Positions 1 to 5,908 of a stretch of DNA of 35,700 nt are shown here, piece by piece. The first letter of the stretch is position 1. Every line of letters starts with the position of its first letter. Under the pieces are notes generated by a model. That model did no database searches. It was not told the DNA's origin and was given only the letters and a program-made list of their open reading frames with translations. This stretch comes from CAYFZR01 sp964347835 [NCBI: uncultured archaeon] (lineage in GTDB: Archaea > CAYFZR01). Location: contig CAYFZR010000082.1 of the NCBI GenBank assembly GCA_964347835.1, forward strand, positions 1-35,700, in the 5' to 3' direction. A program made the translations under genes and the position numbers.

Positions 1-213
1 TGCGACTATTTTGCCATCCTCGAATAATAACTCGCTAAACAATGACTTTTTCTCCTTATCGGCAAATATTCTCATACAGCCGTTGTGCTTTAACCTGCTA
101 AGTTCTCCAAAAATCTCAGCCAATCTATGGTCTTTGGTATCGAGATTAACTTTATATGGAATTCCTTTTGGAAGATTCATTATTATCTCTTCTTTGACGC
201 TCACCTGTGACAT
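1..213 (-). CDS. DUF2226-like protein, N-terminal part only
   Basis: Reading leftward from the ATG at 213 gives 71 codons with no stop before the window edge, so only the N-terminus is seen. It contains LPKGIPYKVNL, then a helix-rich stretch (LAEIFGELSRLKHNGCMRI), then ELLFEDGKIVA. This order (P-x-G-x-P, an 'xxLxxLxxxxxxGyixI' segment, then 'l.f.dGkiva') is the pattern I know from the archaeal DUF2226 family, whose biochemical role is unknown. A weak purine-rich site (gagatgg) lies just before the start; a second in-frame ATG at 180 is possible. It faces away from the rest of the window. Family call from recollection of the motif, without a profile search. Confidence 0.5.
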   Translation of the reverse strand, partial: MSQVSVKEEIIMNLPKGIPYKVNLDTKDHRLAEIFGELSRLKHNGCMRIFADKEKKSLFSELLFEDGKIVA

Positions 214-750
214 TAACCATCTCTATCGGGTTTGCATACTATCAAATTTCTGTATACAAAATTGCTGGCTTATGATACAATTATGTCTTTTTAACCGAAA
301 AAGGATAGATATGGCATCACCGCTTTCTAAAAATGGGGAGATTTCTGGATTTTTAGGCTTCCTTTTGTTCTAGCCAAGCATATCGAGTTGGAACAGTTTC
401 ATTTCTCATTGTTTCATCTTCTTCCTTTACTTCTTCTCCTGATCTCTTTATTCTCTTTCCAGACGCGGTAAATTTTCTTAGGCTGACCTAAACCCAAGCA
501 TGGTTCCTAATTCTTAGGTTCGGACCTAACTTCAAAGCTTACCTTTATGCATTTGTCTGAAATATCCCGAACAACATTATAGTTTTGATTCTCCAGGACC
601 GTGTGGAGATATTTGAAGGAGATTTAAAGCTGATATTGGGTTCTAAAATTTTGACACCAGTGGTATCTTGATGACTTATACAATCATTCGATAAGTTTAT
701 GTACAATTCGTGCAAACAAGTATTTGCCAAGACAGGGGAGGGCGGCAATT
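214..750. other. Gene-poor stretch with dyads and possible gene remnants
   Basis: No convincing complete gene is seen here. A reverse-strand frame (487 to 353) reads 44 codons to a stop with plausible amino-acid composition (rich in K/E/R, ending in YAWLEQKEA) but has no start at its head. A forward frame near 590-668 (ending KILTPVVS then stop) also looks protein-like but lacks a start. Both could be decayed gene tails. A cluster of TTAGG/CCTAA dyads lies at 478-529. The longer open frames on either strand in this stretch have no ribosome binding site and low-complexity composition. Confidence 0.4.
478..529. repeat. Cluster of TTAGG/CCTAA inverted repeats
   Basis: Three dyads use the same half-site: TTAGG-CTGA-CCTAA (478-491), CCTAA-TTC-TTAGG (506-518) and TTAGGT-TCGG-ACCTAA (514-529). 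The last two share an arm, so alternative hairpins are possible. A further perfect palindrome TTAGGCCTAA lies at 1035-1044, on the other side of the small gene at 751-1008. They may be operator sites for a shared regulator or remnants of element ends; the sequence does not decide. Confidence 0.45.
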
Positions 751-1008
751 TTGACGGTAGATCTTTTAGATGTAATTGATAAAAAATATAAAGAAATAGA
801 AGAAGAATTTAAAGCAAACAAAATTACAAAAGAAGAATTTGTTGAAAAACTTGGATTTTTGATAGAAAAATTGGAATCTATAGAAAAAGAGGTTAGTAAC
901 GCGAAGAAAGAGTCTAATTTAAATAAATTTTCAATGATAAAAGGTCTTTTTATAGGATTGATTATAATTTTAATAACTTTACTTTCGTTAGTTCTTATTC
1001 TCTTTTAA
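751..1008 (+). CDS. Small tail-anchored membrane protein with a SHOCT-like helical segment
   Basis: A protein of 85 residues if translation starts at the TTG at 751, which sits about 8 bases after a strong SD-like ggggaggg (735-742). Residues ~8-40 are a charged helical stretch with the pattern 'fKaNKITKEEFVEKLGFL', resembling the short SHOCT motif (L-x-x-G-x-I-t-x-e-E-F). A coiled-coil-like Lys/Glu segment follows. The last ~22 residues (GLFIGLIIILITLLSLVLIL) form one membrane helix that ends the protein, so the bulk is probably cytoplasmic. A longer frame begins at the TTG at 724 but would place the ribosome site inside the gene. No function is recognised. It stands alone, flanked by gene-poor DNA. 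Confidence 0.6.
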   Translation: MTVDLLDVIDKKYKEIEEEFKANKITKEEFVEKLGFLIEKLESIEKEVSNAKKESNLNKFSMIKGLFIGLIIILITLLSLVLILF

Positions 1009-1385
1009 TATTTCAGGAAACATAATACTTAACCTTAGGCCTAATAATAACAAATCCGGTACGAGCTTCAACTAGTTGCTTTAAACGTTTACTAATTGTA
1101 AACATCTGTTTTATTTTTTTAAACGCTGAAAACAAAACCGATAATTATATAAATTACAAAATAGACGTAAATGGGAAGAGGGTGAGGGTGTACCAACTTT
1201 TTTACTCGAAGCTATCCAGTCGAAGTCCAGTAATCTCAGCTATCTCTACCTCCTTTCAGACTCATCCTCTTCCAGCGGGCACCTTATGTCTTCCACCCGT
1301 AAACTTGGTGCCCTTACGAGAAAGTTGAACAAGGAAAGCTTTAGAAGCTGTAAGAGAGGAAAGGAACATAAAACAGGGGGCTTAA
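1009..1385. other. Intergenic region with dyads, a TATA box and a GC-richer transcribed-looking block
   Basis: The left half is AT-rich and holds the palindrome TTAGGCCTAA (1035-1044) and the dyad GTTTAC-TAATT-GTAAAC (1087-1103). A TATA-like run (ataattatataaatt) lies at 1141-1155. From about 1165 to 1380 the base composition becomes clearly more GC-rich than the surrounding spacers and no frame is open, which is why it is annotated separately as a possible structured RNA or long leader. Confidence 0.45.
1165..1375 (+). ncRNA. Possible structured RNA or structured 5' leader
   Basis: Starts some 20-25 bases after the TATA-like run at 1141-1155. Long-range pairing can be drawn by eye: CAACTTT (1194-1200) with AAAGTTG (1321-1327), continued after a 4-base bulge by CTCG (1205-1208) with CGAG (1317-1320), and inside this GGGCACC (1277-1283) with GGTGCCC (1307-1313). 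The block is GC-richer than neighbouring spacers in an AT-rich genome, a known mark of archaeal non-coding RNA. It runs into the SD site (aggggg) of the next gene, so it may be its leader. It lacks the landmarks I would expect of SRP RNA or RNase P RNA. No covariance evidence is available. Confidence 0.3.
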
Positions 1386-1679
1386 ATGGCTAAAATAACT
1401 ATTTCTTCAAGAATTGGCAATGATTTTAGAGATATAAAAATTGAATTAGACGATGCGAAGAATCACAATATAATGATAGTGGGAGCGAAAGAGAGTGAAA
1501 TAATCAAATGGTTAAGATACTCATGGACAGTAGACAAAAACCTAAAAAAAGATCTTATTAAAACACTTAGTGATGAACCTGATATGGGACTTATTTTCGA
1601 AATGGAATTCCAGGATTTTGCTAGAGAATGGATTGAAAAAATTGATAAAAAATTGGGCGGGGCCGTAATGTTAATCTAA
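1386..1679 (+). CDS. Hypothetical protein, 97 residues
   Basis: ATG start preceded by a good SD site (caggggg, 1374-1380). A soluble, acidic protein with no signal peptide or membrane helix. The N-terminus (KITISSRIGNDFRDIKIEL) is likely beta-rich, the rest helical, ending in a small hydrophobic tail (GGAVMLI). I recognise no family. It follows the structured, GC-richer block directly and may be translated from that transcript. The next gene downstream is a very small pilin-like protein about 100 bases away. Confidence 0.6.
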   Translation: MAKITISSRIGNDFRDIKIELDDAKNHNIMIVGAKESEIIKWLRYSWTVDKNLKKDLIKTLSDEPDMGLIFEMEFQDFAREWIEKIDKKLGGAVMLI

Positions 1680-1781
1680 ATATCCTTTGATTTAGTGCCT
1701 ATTCACGACAGCCATGATATCATAAGAAAAAACGAAATCGACTAAAACTTAAGTAATCATTAGTTAGGGGTATCGTAAGAC

Positions 1782-1961
1782 ATGAATGAGGGCGGACAAG
1801 GAGCTTTAGAATATATTCTTATGATTGCTTTGATGTTGGCAGCAGTCTCATTTATGATAATATTTTTTGTAGGAAAACCTACTAAGCTTGCTAACAAAAG
1901 TCAACGTGGGTATAACATAACTAACGATAGTATTGAGGCAATACTTCACGAGGCAAGATGA
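1782..1961 (+). CDS. Very small type IV pilin-like protein with class III signal peptide
   Basis: A 59-residue frame. The N-terminus is MNEGG followed by QGALEYILMIALMLAAVSFM. This is the archaeal class III (type IV pilin) signal: a short charged leader, a Gly before the cleavage site, Gln at +1, Glu at +5 and a long hydrophobic helix, as in the Q-x-x-x-E-Y pilins cleaved by EppA/PibD-type prepilin peptidases. The mature protein would be only ~54 residues, with a short hydrophilic tail (~29 residues) after the helix and one N-x-T site. A gggg run lies about 12 bases before the ATG. No pilus assembly genes adjoin it; the only ATPase of the pilus type in the window is at 10.7 kb. Confidence 0.75.
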   Translation: MNEGGQGALEYILMIALMLAAVSFMIIFFVGKPTKLANKSQRGYNITNDSIEAILHEAR

Positions 1962-2069
1962 AATGAGGCTTTAACTAAATACTAAAACATTAAATTTTTC
2001 TGAACAAACCTTCAGACGGTATTACAAAAATATTGTAATAATAAATAGATGAGGCGTAAATAATCCTCA

Positions 2070-2396
2070 TCATTTGACATTTTTCAAAACAACAGAGGAA
2101 AAATACGGTTTATTATGAGATCTCTCCATTGCCTTCTCAAATTTGTCTTTTTCTGTTAGGTAAGCAAGTGGATGACTCATGTTCATCTTAATAATAACTA
2201 TATTCTTGTTTTCTAACAGTAAGAATCTACCTTTTTCCAATCGCTTTATTGCATCGCTAACGCGAGCCTTTGATTTGCCTATTTTCCTAGATAGTTCGCT
2301 AAGGTGCATTACGTCATTTGGATTGTTCAAAAAATGTTGCACAATTCTGGTTTCAGCGGTATCTCCGAATATCTCTACTAAATTAACATAAACCAT
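2070..2396 (-). CDS. Winged-helix transcription regulator
   Basis: About 108 residues. The core has an N-terminal helix (FGDTAETRIVQHFLNN), then a helix-turn-helix (LSELSRKIGKSKARVSDAIKRLE), then a beta wing (FLLLENKNIVIIKMNM), the usual archaeal winged-helix layout. A Lys/Glu-rich C-terminal tail follows. I chose the ATG at 2396 because an SD-like gggagggttagg sits just before it; the ATG at 2411 overlaps that site. A TATA-like element (atataaaagc on the reverse strand, ~2452-2461) lies upstream. It is a single gene and its target is not evident; the divergent 91-residue gene is a candidate. Confidence 0.7.
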   Translation of the reverse strand: MVYVNLVEIFGDTAETRIVQHFLNNPNDVMHLSELSRKIGKSKARVSDAIKRLEKGRFLLLENKNIVIIKMNMSHPLAYLTEKDKFEKAMERSHNKPYFSSVVLKNVK

Positions 2397-2582
2397 CCTA
2401 ACCCTCCCCATCCATGGACAGGTAAATAATTGTGTAACAACAAGTATTAAAGCTTTTATATTTCATTCTTGTGAAATAAAATTAAGTCTTTTAGATAATG
2501 TGGTTTGGCCTTGGACTTATCCTCATAAATTGATTAAGTCTTCTAAGAGTGATCTTTCTGTAAAGACTTTGATAAACCACCG

Positions 2583-2647
2583 ATGTATATAATTTAATAA
2601 CAATAACCAAATTTTACCAATCAGCGTAGAGATAAACCTCTATTGGT
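2583..2647 (+). promoter_or_regulatory. TATA box and 5' hairpin before the 91-residue gene
   Basis: A TATA-like run (tgtatataatttaa, 2585-2598) is followed about 20-25 bases later by a bulged hairpin: ACCAA (2616-2620) with TTGGT (2643-2647), and inside it TAGAG (2627-2631) with CTCTA (2638-2642), with a six-base bulge on the 5' side. The hairpin would lie at the very start of the transcript, about 30 bases before the ATG at 2679, so it could act as an operator or as a leader structure. Confidence 0.35.
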
Positions 2648-2678
2648 TACGATAAGAAATGACGAAGAGCGCTAGTAT

Positions 2679-2954
2679 ATGCATTATGTTTTCACAAAAA
2701 AAGGCGATAATCTTGCTCTGATGAGGAGGAACAACGTCAAAAACACAATTGAATTTAAGATGAGTTACGAAACCTATGAAAAATTAATCTCTAAGCATGA
2801 TAAGGCTGAATATCTTAATACAATTAAAGAGATGATCAAACTATGGAAAAAAGGAGTAATAGAAGTTGATGCTCATTCATTTACGCAAAACATGGCTGTG
2901 TTCTTCATAAAACTTAGGGATACCGACTGGATTCTTAGATTCTTGACAGAATGA
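2679..2954 (+). CDS. Hypothetical protein, 91 residues
   Basis: A soluble basic protein with an in-frame stop just two codons before the ATG, so the start is constrained. Mostly helical by composition (FKMSYETYEKLISKHDKAEYLNTIKEMIKLWKKG), with a C-terminal aromatic stretch (FFIKLRDTDWILRFLTE). No recognised family and no clear SD site; a promoter and leader hairpin lie upstream. It sits between a winged-helix regulator and a HEPN/MNT toxin-antitoxin pair, in a region of small accessory genes. Confidence 0.5.
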   Translation: MHYVFTKKGDNLALMRRNNVKNTIEFKMSYETYEKLISKHDKAEYLNTIKEMIKLWKKGVIEVDAHSFTQNMAVFFIKLRDTDWILRFLTE

Positions 2955-3092
2955 ATTAAAACTCTTGATGGGATATGAACATGCAGCTGTGGATTCTTTT
3001 ATCTCTTTGATCATATTTATGAAAATAAAATTTCCTAATTTTAAGCTACTCTACTCTCTCAAAAATCTTGTCTCGACTTTTGAGCTTCTTGG

Positions 3093-3509
3093 TCATTCAA
3101 TTAGCTTTCTCATTCTATTCAAAAATTTTTGAGCATTTACAAGAACGTCTTCAGCATTTTCTTTGAAGTAAGTATATCTATAATCAGCATTTTCTCTACT
3201 ACTCATCGCAGAAGAATAATATTCCAGATAAATATTTTTTAACTTGCCTTTTTTAACTAGGTCTTCAAGAACTACTTTAATAGCAAAATGTCTCCTCTCC
3301 CTATAGCCTAGAGAAAATAATACTGCCCTGGCAGCGTGAAACATAGAGAAATAACCCTTTATAATACACCATTTGAAGTCATTCTCTTCAAATGCACGCT
3401 TCGATCGATTTAAATCATATTCTGCTTCATTGAATTCTTTCTCAATAAGTATTGGATCGCGTTGAATTCTAATGAGAAAACCCTCATCCAAACATTGCTT
3501 AACGTCCAT
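3093..3509 (-). CDS. HEPN-domain protein, likely toxin partner of an MNT antitoxin
   Basis: A 138-residue, all-helical protein of the HEPN family. The diagnostic segment KGYFSMFHAARAVLFSLGYRERRH (residues 51-74) matches the HEPN helix. In characterised HepT toxins an R-x4-6-H-x-Y motif cleaves RNA; here the equivalent place reads SSRENADYRYTY (R105, D109, Y110, R111), so the Arg and aromatic residues are kept but the His is not. It is encoded directly after the nucleotidyltransferase gene with a one-base TAATG overlap, the standard arrangement of MntA/HepT-type pairs, so the two are probably co-translated. The missing His means it could be a non-nuclease HEPN variant. Confidence 0.8.
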   Translation of the reverse strand: MDVKQCLDEGFLIRIQRDPILIEKEFNEAEYDLNRSKRAFEENDFKWCIIKGYFSMFHAARAVLFSLGYRERRHFAIKVVLEDLVKKGKLKNIYLEYYSSAMSSRENADYRYTYFKENAEDVLVNAQKFLNRMRKLIE

Positions 3510-4066
3510 TATATCAGCTCTATTTTATCTCTCTCAACTCTTTCGTAGAAAGCAGGATCTTTTTCCGACATTTTAATCCATTCGTCCTCTGTAAATACGG
3601 TTGCCTTTAGTTGAATATTAAATTCATTTCTAAGAAGCATTAGCTCTTTTTCCACCTCTCTCTGTTTTATATTACCTATCATAAGTAAGTCCCAATCACT
3701 ATCTTCCACGTCTTCTCCCCTAGCCACAGAACCGTATAAATAAATTCTAACCTTCAATTTTTCTCTAAATTCTGTCAATTTGTAGATAGCAGGGTGTGAG
3801 AGGTTATAGGCAATTTTTAAATGTTTGACAAATGTGTTTTCCCTGTTTAGTTTTAAAAATTTCATTCTGCCCCTTCTTTTTAAAATTAGAAGATTTTCCT
3901 TGGATAATTCGTCTAAATATTTGTTAACTGCACCTAAGCTTAATTCAGTCTTTTCTTTGACTTGTTTTTCATAAAATTCTTGAGTAGGGTTTTCTAAAAA
4001 GAAAAGTAACAATCTCAACGCTGTACCGGATTCCCATATAACACTTTTTGATGAAATTGTTTTCAT
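3509..4066 (-). CDS. Winged-helix plus minimal nucleotidyltransferase (MNT) antitoxin
   Basis: A 185-residue protein with two parts. Residues ~10-70 form a winged helix-turn-helix (EKQVKEKTELSLGAVNKYLDEL plus a basic wing). Residues ~100-180 form a minimal nucleotidyltransferase with the complete signature G112-S113-x10-D124-x-D126 (YGSVARG...DSDWDLL). In characterised pairs such MNT proteins silence the HEPN toxin by adding AMP to it. The fused DNA-binding domain implies self-regulation, which fits the two tandem operator copies at the start of the gene. First gene of a two-gene unit with the HEPN gene, one-base overlap. Confidence 0.85.
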   Translation of the reverse strand: MKTISSKSVIWESGTALRLLLFFLENPTQEFYEKQVKEKTELSLGAVNKYLDELSKENLLILKRRGRMKFLKLNRENTFVKHLKIAYNLSHPAIYKLTEFREKLKVRIYLYGSVARGEDVEDSDWDLLMIGNIKQREVEKELMLLRNEFNIQLKATVFTEDEWIKMSEKDPAFYERVERDKIELI

Positions 4067-4086
4067 ATTAATGAAGTTGTTTTCAT
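4051..4086. promoter_or_regulatory. Tandem operator of the HEPN/MNT operon
   Basis: Two near-identical 16-base sites, ATGAAATTGTTTTCAT (4051-4066) and ATGAAGTTGTTTTCAT (4071-4086), are spaced exactly 20 bases apart and differ at one position. Each is an imperfect dyad (ATGAA...TTCAT). The first covers the start codon of the MNT gene, the second lies between it and a TATA-like element (tttataa, reverse strand, ~4091-4097). The two-turn spacing places both on the same DNA face, suiting dimers of the winged-helix domain encoded by the first gene. Confidence 0.6.
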
Positions 4087-4142
4087 TTTCTTATAAATTT
4101 TTTTGTTTTTATCATCTTGTCAAAACTTTGCATTTATCTTTT

Positions 4143-4577
4143 CTAAGTCAAATCCGATCTCAGGTCTTTTACCTCTTTCTCTATACAAGGAATTTTCGAG
4201 GTATGTTCAAGCATCTTGTCCTGCTTATCAAGCATCTTTTCTGTATTTTCTCTAATATCTAAGATGGCAGGAATTCCTTTGTCTAATTGTTCTACCTGTA
4301 AAAAATGCATGTAGTCGATGACGCTCATTATATAACCTTCGTATTCTTCAAAGATTACTTCTGAAACCAATGCATGCTCAGGATAATTTTCCTCTGCAAA
4401 TTTTTTAAATTGCTCGGCTTTTTCTCCGTCGACATAAACTATAACAGCCTGTTTATCATTTTCTTTAATGTTGAAGGCATTGAATCTGTCTATTCCTAAT
4501 TCCAAAGCCTTTTTTAATAAAAAGACCCTGTAACCCACTCCATGTACCCTAGTGCCTAAGATCTTTATCTTCGGAAT
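4143..4577 (-). CDS. Acylphosphatase-domain protein with C-terminal coiled coil (apparent ATT start)
   Basis: Residues 1-~85 read as an acylphosphatase fold: ILGTRVHGVGYRVFLLKKA carries the family signature (G-x-V-x-G-V-G-[FY]-R with the catalytic Arg), followed by VIVYVDGEKAEQFKKFAEEN. The C-terminal ~50 residues form a coiled coil (ILDIRENTEKMLDKQDKML...). Starting at the GTG at 4538 would delete the whole catalytic signature. The open frame begins with a stop (TAA, 4580-4578) directly followed by ATT (4577), which sits six bases after an SD site AGGTG; a TATA-like element lies near 4611-4620. No ATG, GTG or TTG exists between the stop and the signature. Acylphosphatases hydrolyse acyl phosphates; the coiled coil suggests oligomerisation or a non-enzymatic role. 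Confidence 0.75.
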   Translation of the reverse strand: MPKIKILGTRVHGVGYRVFLLKKALELGIDRFNAFNIKENDKQAVIVYVDGEKAEQFKKFAEENYPEHALVSEVIFEEYEGYIMSVIDYMHFLQVEQLDKGIPAILDIRENTEKMLDKQDKMLEHTSKIPCIEKEVKDLRSDLT

Positions 4578-4733
4578 TTAAAACACCTAAATCCTGAGCA
4601 GAGATTAAAGTATTTATAACTTTATTTCTTCCCCGACAATATTTCCAGATGAGCTTGAGACAATTAGATTTTTTCTTAACGAACTGCTAAAAAACTTAAG
4701 GAAAAAATGAAGTATTCTATTCTTTAGATTTCT

Positions 4734-5171
4734 TCAAAATCGTCTTCTTTTCAGCCAAACTAACCCTGCTATGGGAACGGTTACCAGAGCAGGGAAGTAA
4801 GAGTCAGACCATATAAATCCGTGGGTTTCAAACGTAAAGAATGGATAAAAATATACGTTTATATTTCCAAATGGATAAAGGAAACTATCTAAAACTAAAT
4901 GGCTTAAAAAACCAACAGATATCAAGAGATAGGTATCTTTCCAGTCTTTAAAGAAGCTTGATAATAAAGCGCCTGATAAAAGCACGCCAATAATAGTATG
5001 AAAGGGTAAAAAGAAGTTTATCACCGCGGAATTATTATAAGAATGCGCAAACATAAAAAGTTTTGAAAGATCCGGGAGTACGGATCCAAGTATAACAGGT
5101 CTGACCCTTATGTTCAACAACACAGCGACGAGATACCCAGCGCATATATGGGTGATCCAATCAGGCATCAT
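4734..5171 (-). CDS. DUF457/YdjM-type membrane-bound putative metal hydrolase
   Basis: A 145-residue membrane protein with about four hydrophobic helices. Family landmarks are all present: an N-terminal DWITH, a G-S-V-L-P-D (GSVLPDLSK), a following H (FHTIIG) and FLSHLVLDSFLYPFG. These His/Asp residues match the metal-binding pattern of the YdjM/DUF457 family of membrane-embedded putative hydrolases, whose substrate is unknown. The start at 5171 is supported by an AGGAGG site five bases upstream and an ATGA overlap with the stop of the preceding gene, so an upstream ATG at 5195 is unlikely. Transcribed together with the OB-like membrane protein before it. Confidence 0.75.
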   Translation of the reverse strand: MMPDWITHICAGYLVAVLLNIRVRPVILGSVLPDLSKLFMFAHSYNNSAVINFFLPFHTIIGVLLSGALLSSFFKDWKDTYLLISVGFLSHLVLDSFLYPFGNINVYFYPFFTFETHGFIWSDSYFPALVTVPIAGLVWLKRRRF

Positions 5172-5569
5172 GAAAACCTCCTGTTTTCTCTCCATTCCCT
5201 GATGAAAACTAAGAGAAGCAGAGGCAGGCTAAGAAAAGAGGAATATATAGGAAAATTCGGATAGTCGTGGATATGGTACCTCTGAACCATTAGTTTTCCC
5301 TCATTTACATAACCAGAGAAACTAACCTCTTGACCTTCTTGGAAGTTGGAATCGGTCTTTACGATCGCAGATTGATTGACGTATTTTGTGTGTACTTCAT
5401 AAACGTTAGATTCGAGTTTTTTACCGATAATAAAGTTGTTAAGATAATATTCTTTTCCTTCATAAGCAGATAGATCCAAAGGCTTATAAAGAGGATGTTT
5501 AAGAGCAAAAAAACAAAAAAGGATTATTAAAAGGAAGATTACTGTTCTAAAGAGCCATATTCTTTTCAT
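5168..5569 (-). CDS. Membrane protein with an OB-fold-like external domain
   Basis: 133 residues: one membrane helix near the N-terminus (WLFRTVIFLLIILFCFFALK), a middle domain of about 75 residues rich in beta pattern (VYEVHTKYVNQSAIVKT..., EGQEVSFSGYVNEGKLMVQRYHI), and a second helix (FLSLPLLLLVFI) before a basic tail. The 'GQEVSFSGYV' turn resembles small OB-fold proteins in which a nucleic-acid-type barrel sits outside the membrane; a second such protein is encoded at 28.8 kb. Its stop overlaps the start of the DUF457 gene (ATGA), so the two are likely co-translated. No specific function is recognised. Confidence 0.65.
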   Translation of the reverse strand: MKRIWLFRTVIFLLIILFCFFALKHPLYKPLDLSAYEGKEYYLNNFIIGKKLESNVYEVHTKYVNQSAIVKTDSNFQEGQEVSFSGYVNEGKLMVQRYHIHDYPNFPIYSSFLSLPLLLLVFIREWRENRRFS

Positions 5570-5716
5570 GGAAAAAACATCCCGAAATTACTATTTAATT
5601 TTTTTCAAAGATAATAAGCCTGATAATAGAATTCAAAGAATCTTTGAATTAAAAGCAGGATTTGATTTAGGAAATAGAATCGAAGAATTGCCAGAGAAGA
5701 TCGCAAATTTTAACGT

Positions 5717-5857
5717 TTATTTTCCTACCTTTACTTTAACTGCGCAGTTTGAACATATCCATACAATACTCTCGCCTCTATCTTCTTTTTTCGATATTCT
5801 CAATCTACCCTTTTCTTTTTGATCAAATGATGAGTTGCATATTTTACATTTCTTCAT
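5717..5857 (-). CDS. Small zinc-ribbon protein, 46 residues
   Basis: Begins with MKKCKICNSSF and ends with VWICSNCAVKVKVGK: two C-x2-C knuckles about 28 residues apart, the layout of a zinc ribbon. The start is supported by an SD site AGGTG six bases before the ATG. The linker is basic (RLRISKKEDRGE), compatible with nucleic acid or protein binding. It lies 46 bases after the sirtuin gene on the same strand and may be transcribed with it. A forward-strand frame across the same DNA is taken as its shadow because the reverse frame has the Cys pattern and the ribosome site. Confidence 0.7.
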   Translation of the reverse strand: MKKCKICNSSFDQKEKGRLRISKKEDRGESIVWICSNCAVKVKVGK

Positions 5858-5890
5858 TTTAACACCTGCTGGAAATATTTAATCAAAGTC

Positions 5891-5908
5891 TCTAAATAAA
5901 TATTTAGA
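5891..5908 (-). repeat. 18-base palindrome at the end of the sirtuin gene
   Basis: TCTAAATA-AA-TATTTAGA is a perfect dyad with 8-base arms that overlaps the sirtuin stop codon. It could form a hairpin in the transcript between the sirtuin and the zinc-ribbon gene. No strong T-run follows in the direction of transcription, so it is not a clear terminator; AT-rich palindromes can also arise by chance. Confidence 0.3.

Noticed and set aside
11-373. Forward 120-codon open frame
   Set aside because: The reverse strand encodes a DUF2226-like N-terminus over its first half; the forward frame is Ser/Leu-rich, has no ribosome site and looks like a shadow.
545-748. Reverse 67-codon open frame
   Set aside because: Low-complexity, no ribosome site, and it runs through the SD site of the gene at 751.
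1165-1375. SRP RNA or RNase P RNA
   Set aside because: The conserved SRP helix 8 and RNase P core motifs are not visible on either strand, and the length is short for both.
4143-4538. GTG start at 4538 for the acylphosphatase-like gene
   Set aside because: It lies within the family signature (V-H-G-V-G-Y-R) and would delete the first strand and half the phosphate loop.
4624-4710. Forward 28-codon frame ending LLKNLRKK, upstream of the DUF457 gene region
   Set aside because: Protein-like composition, but no canonical start and no ribosome site; could be a remnant. Too short to support.
5568-5822. Forward 84-codon open frame
   Set aside because: Its second half is antisense to the zinc-ribbon gene, which has a Cys pattern and a ribosome site; the forward frame has neither.
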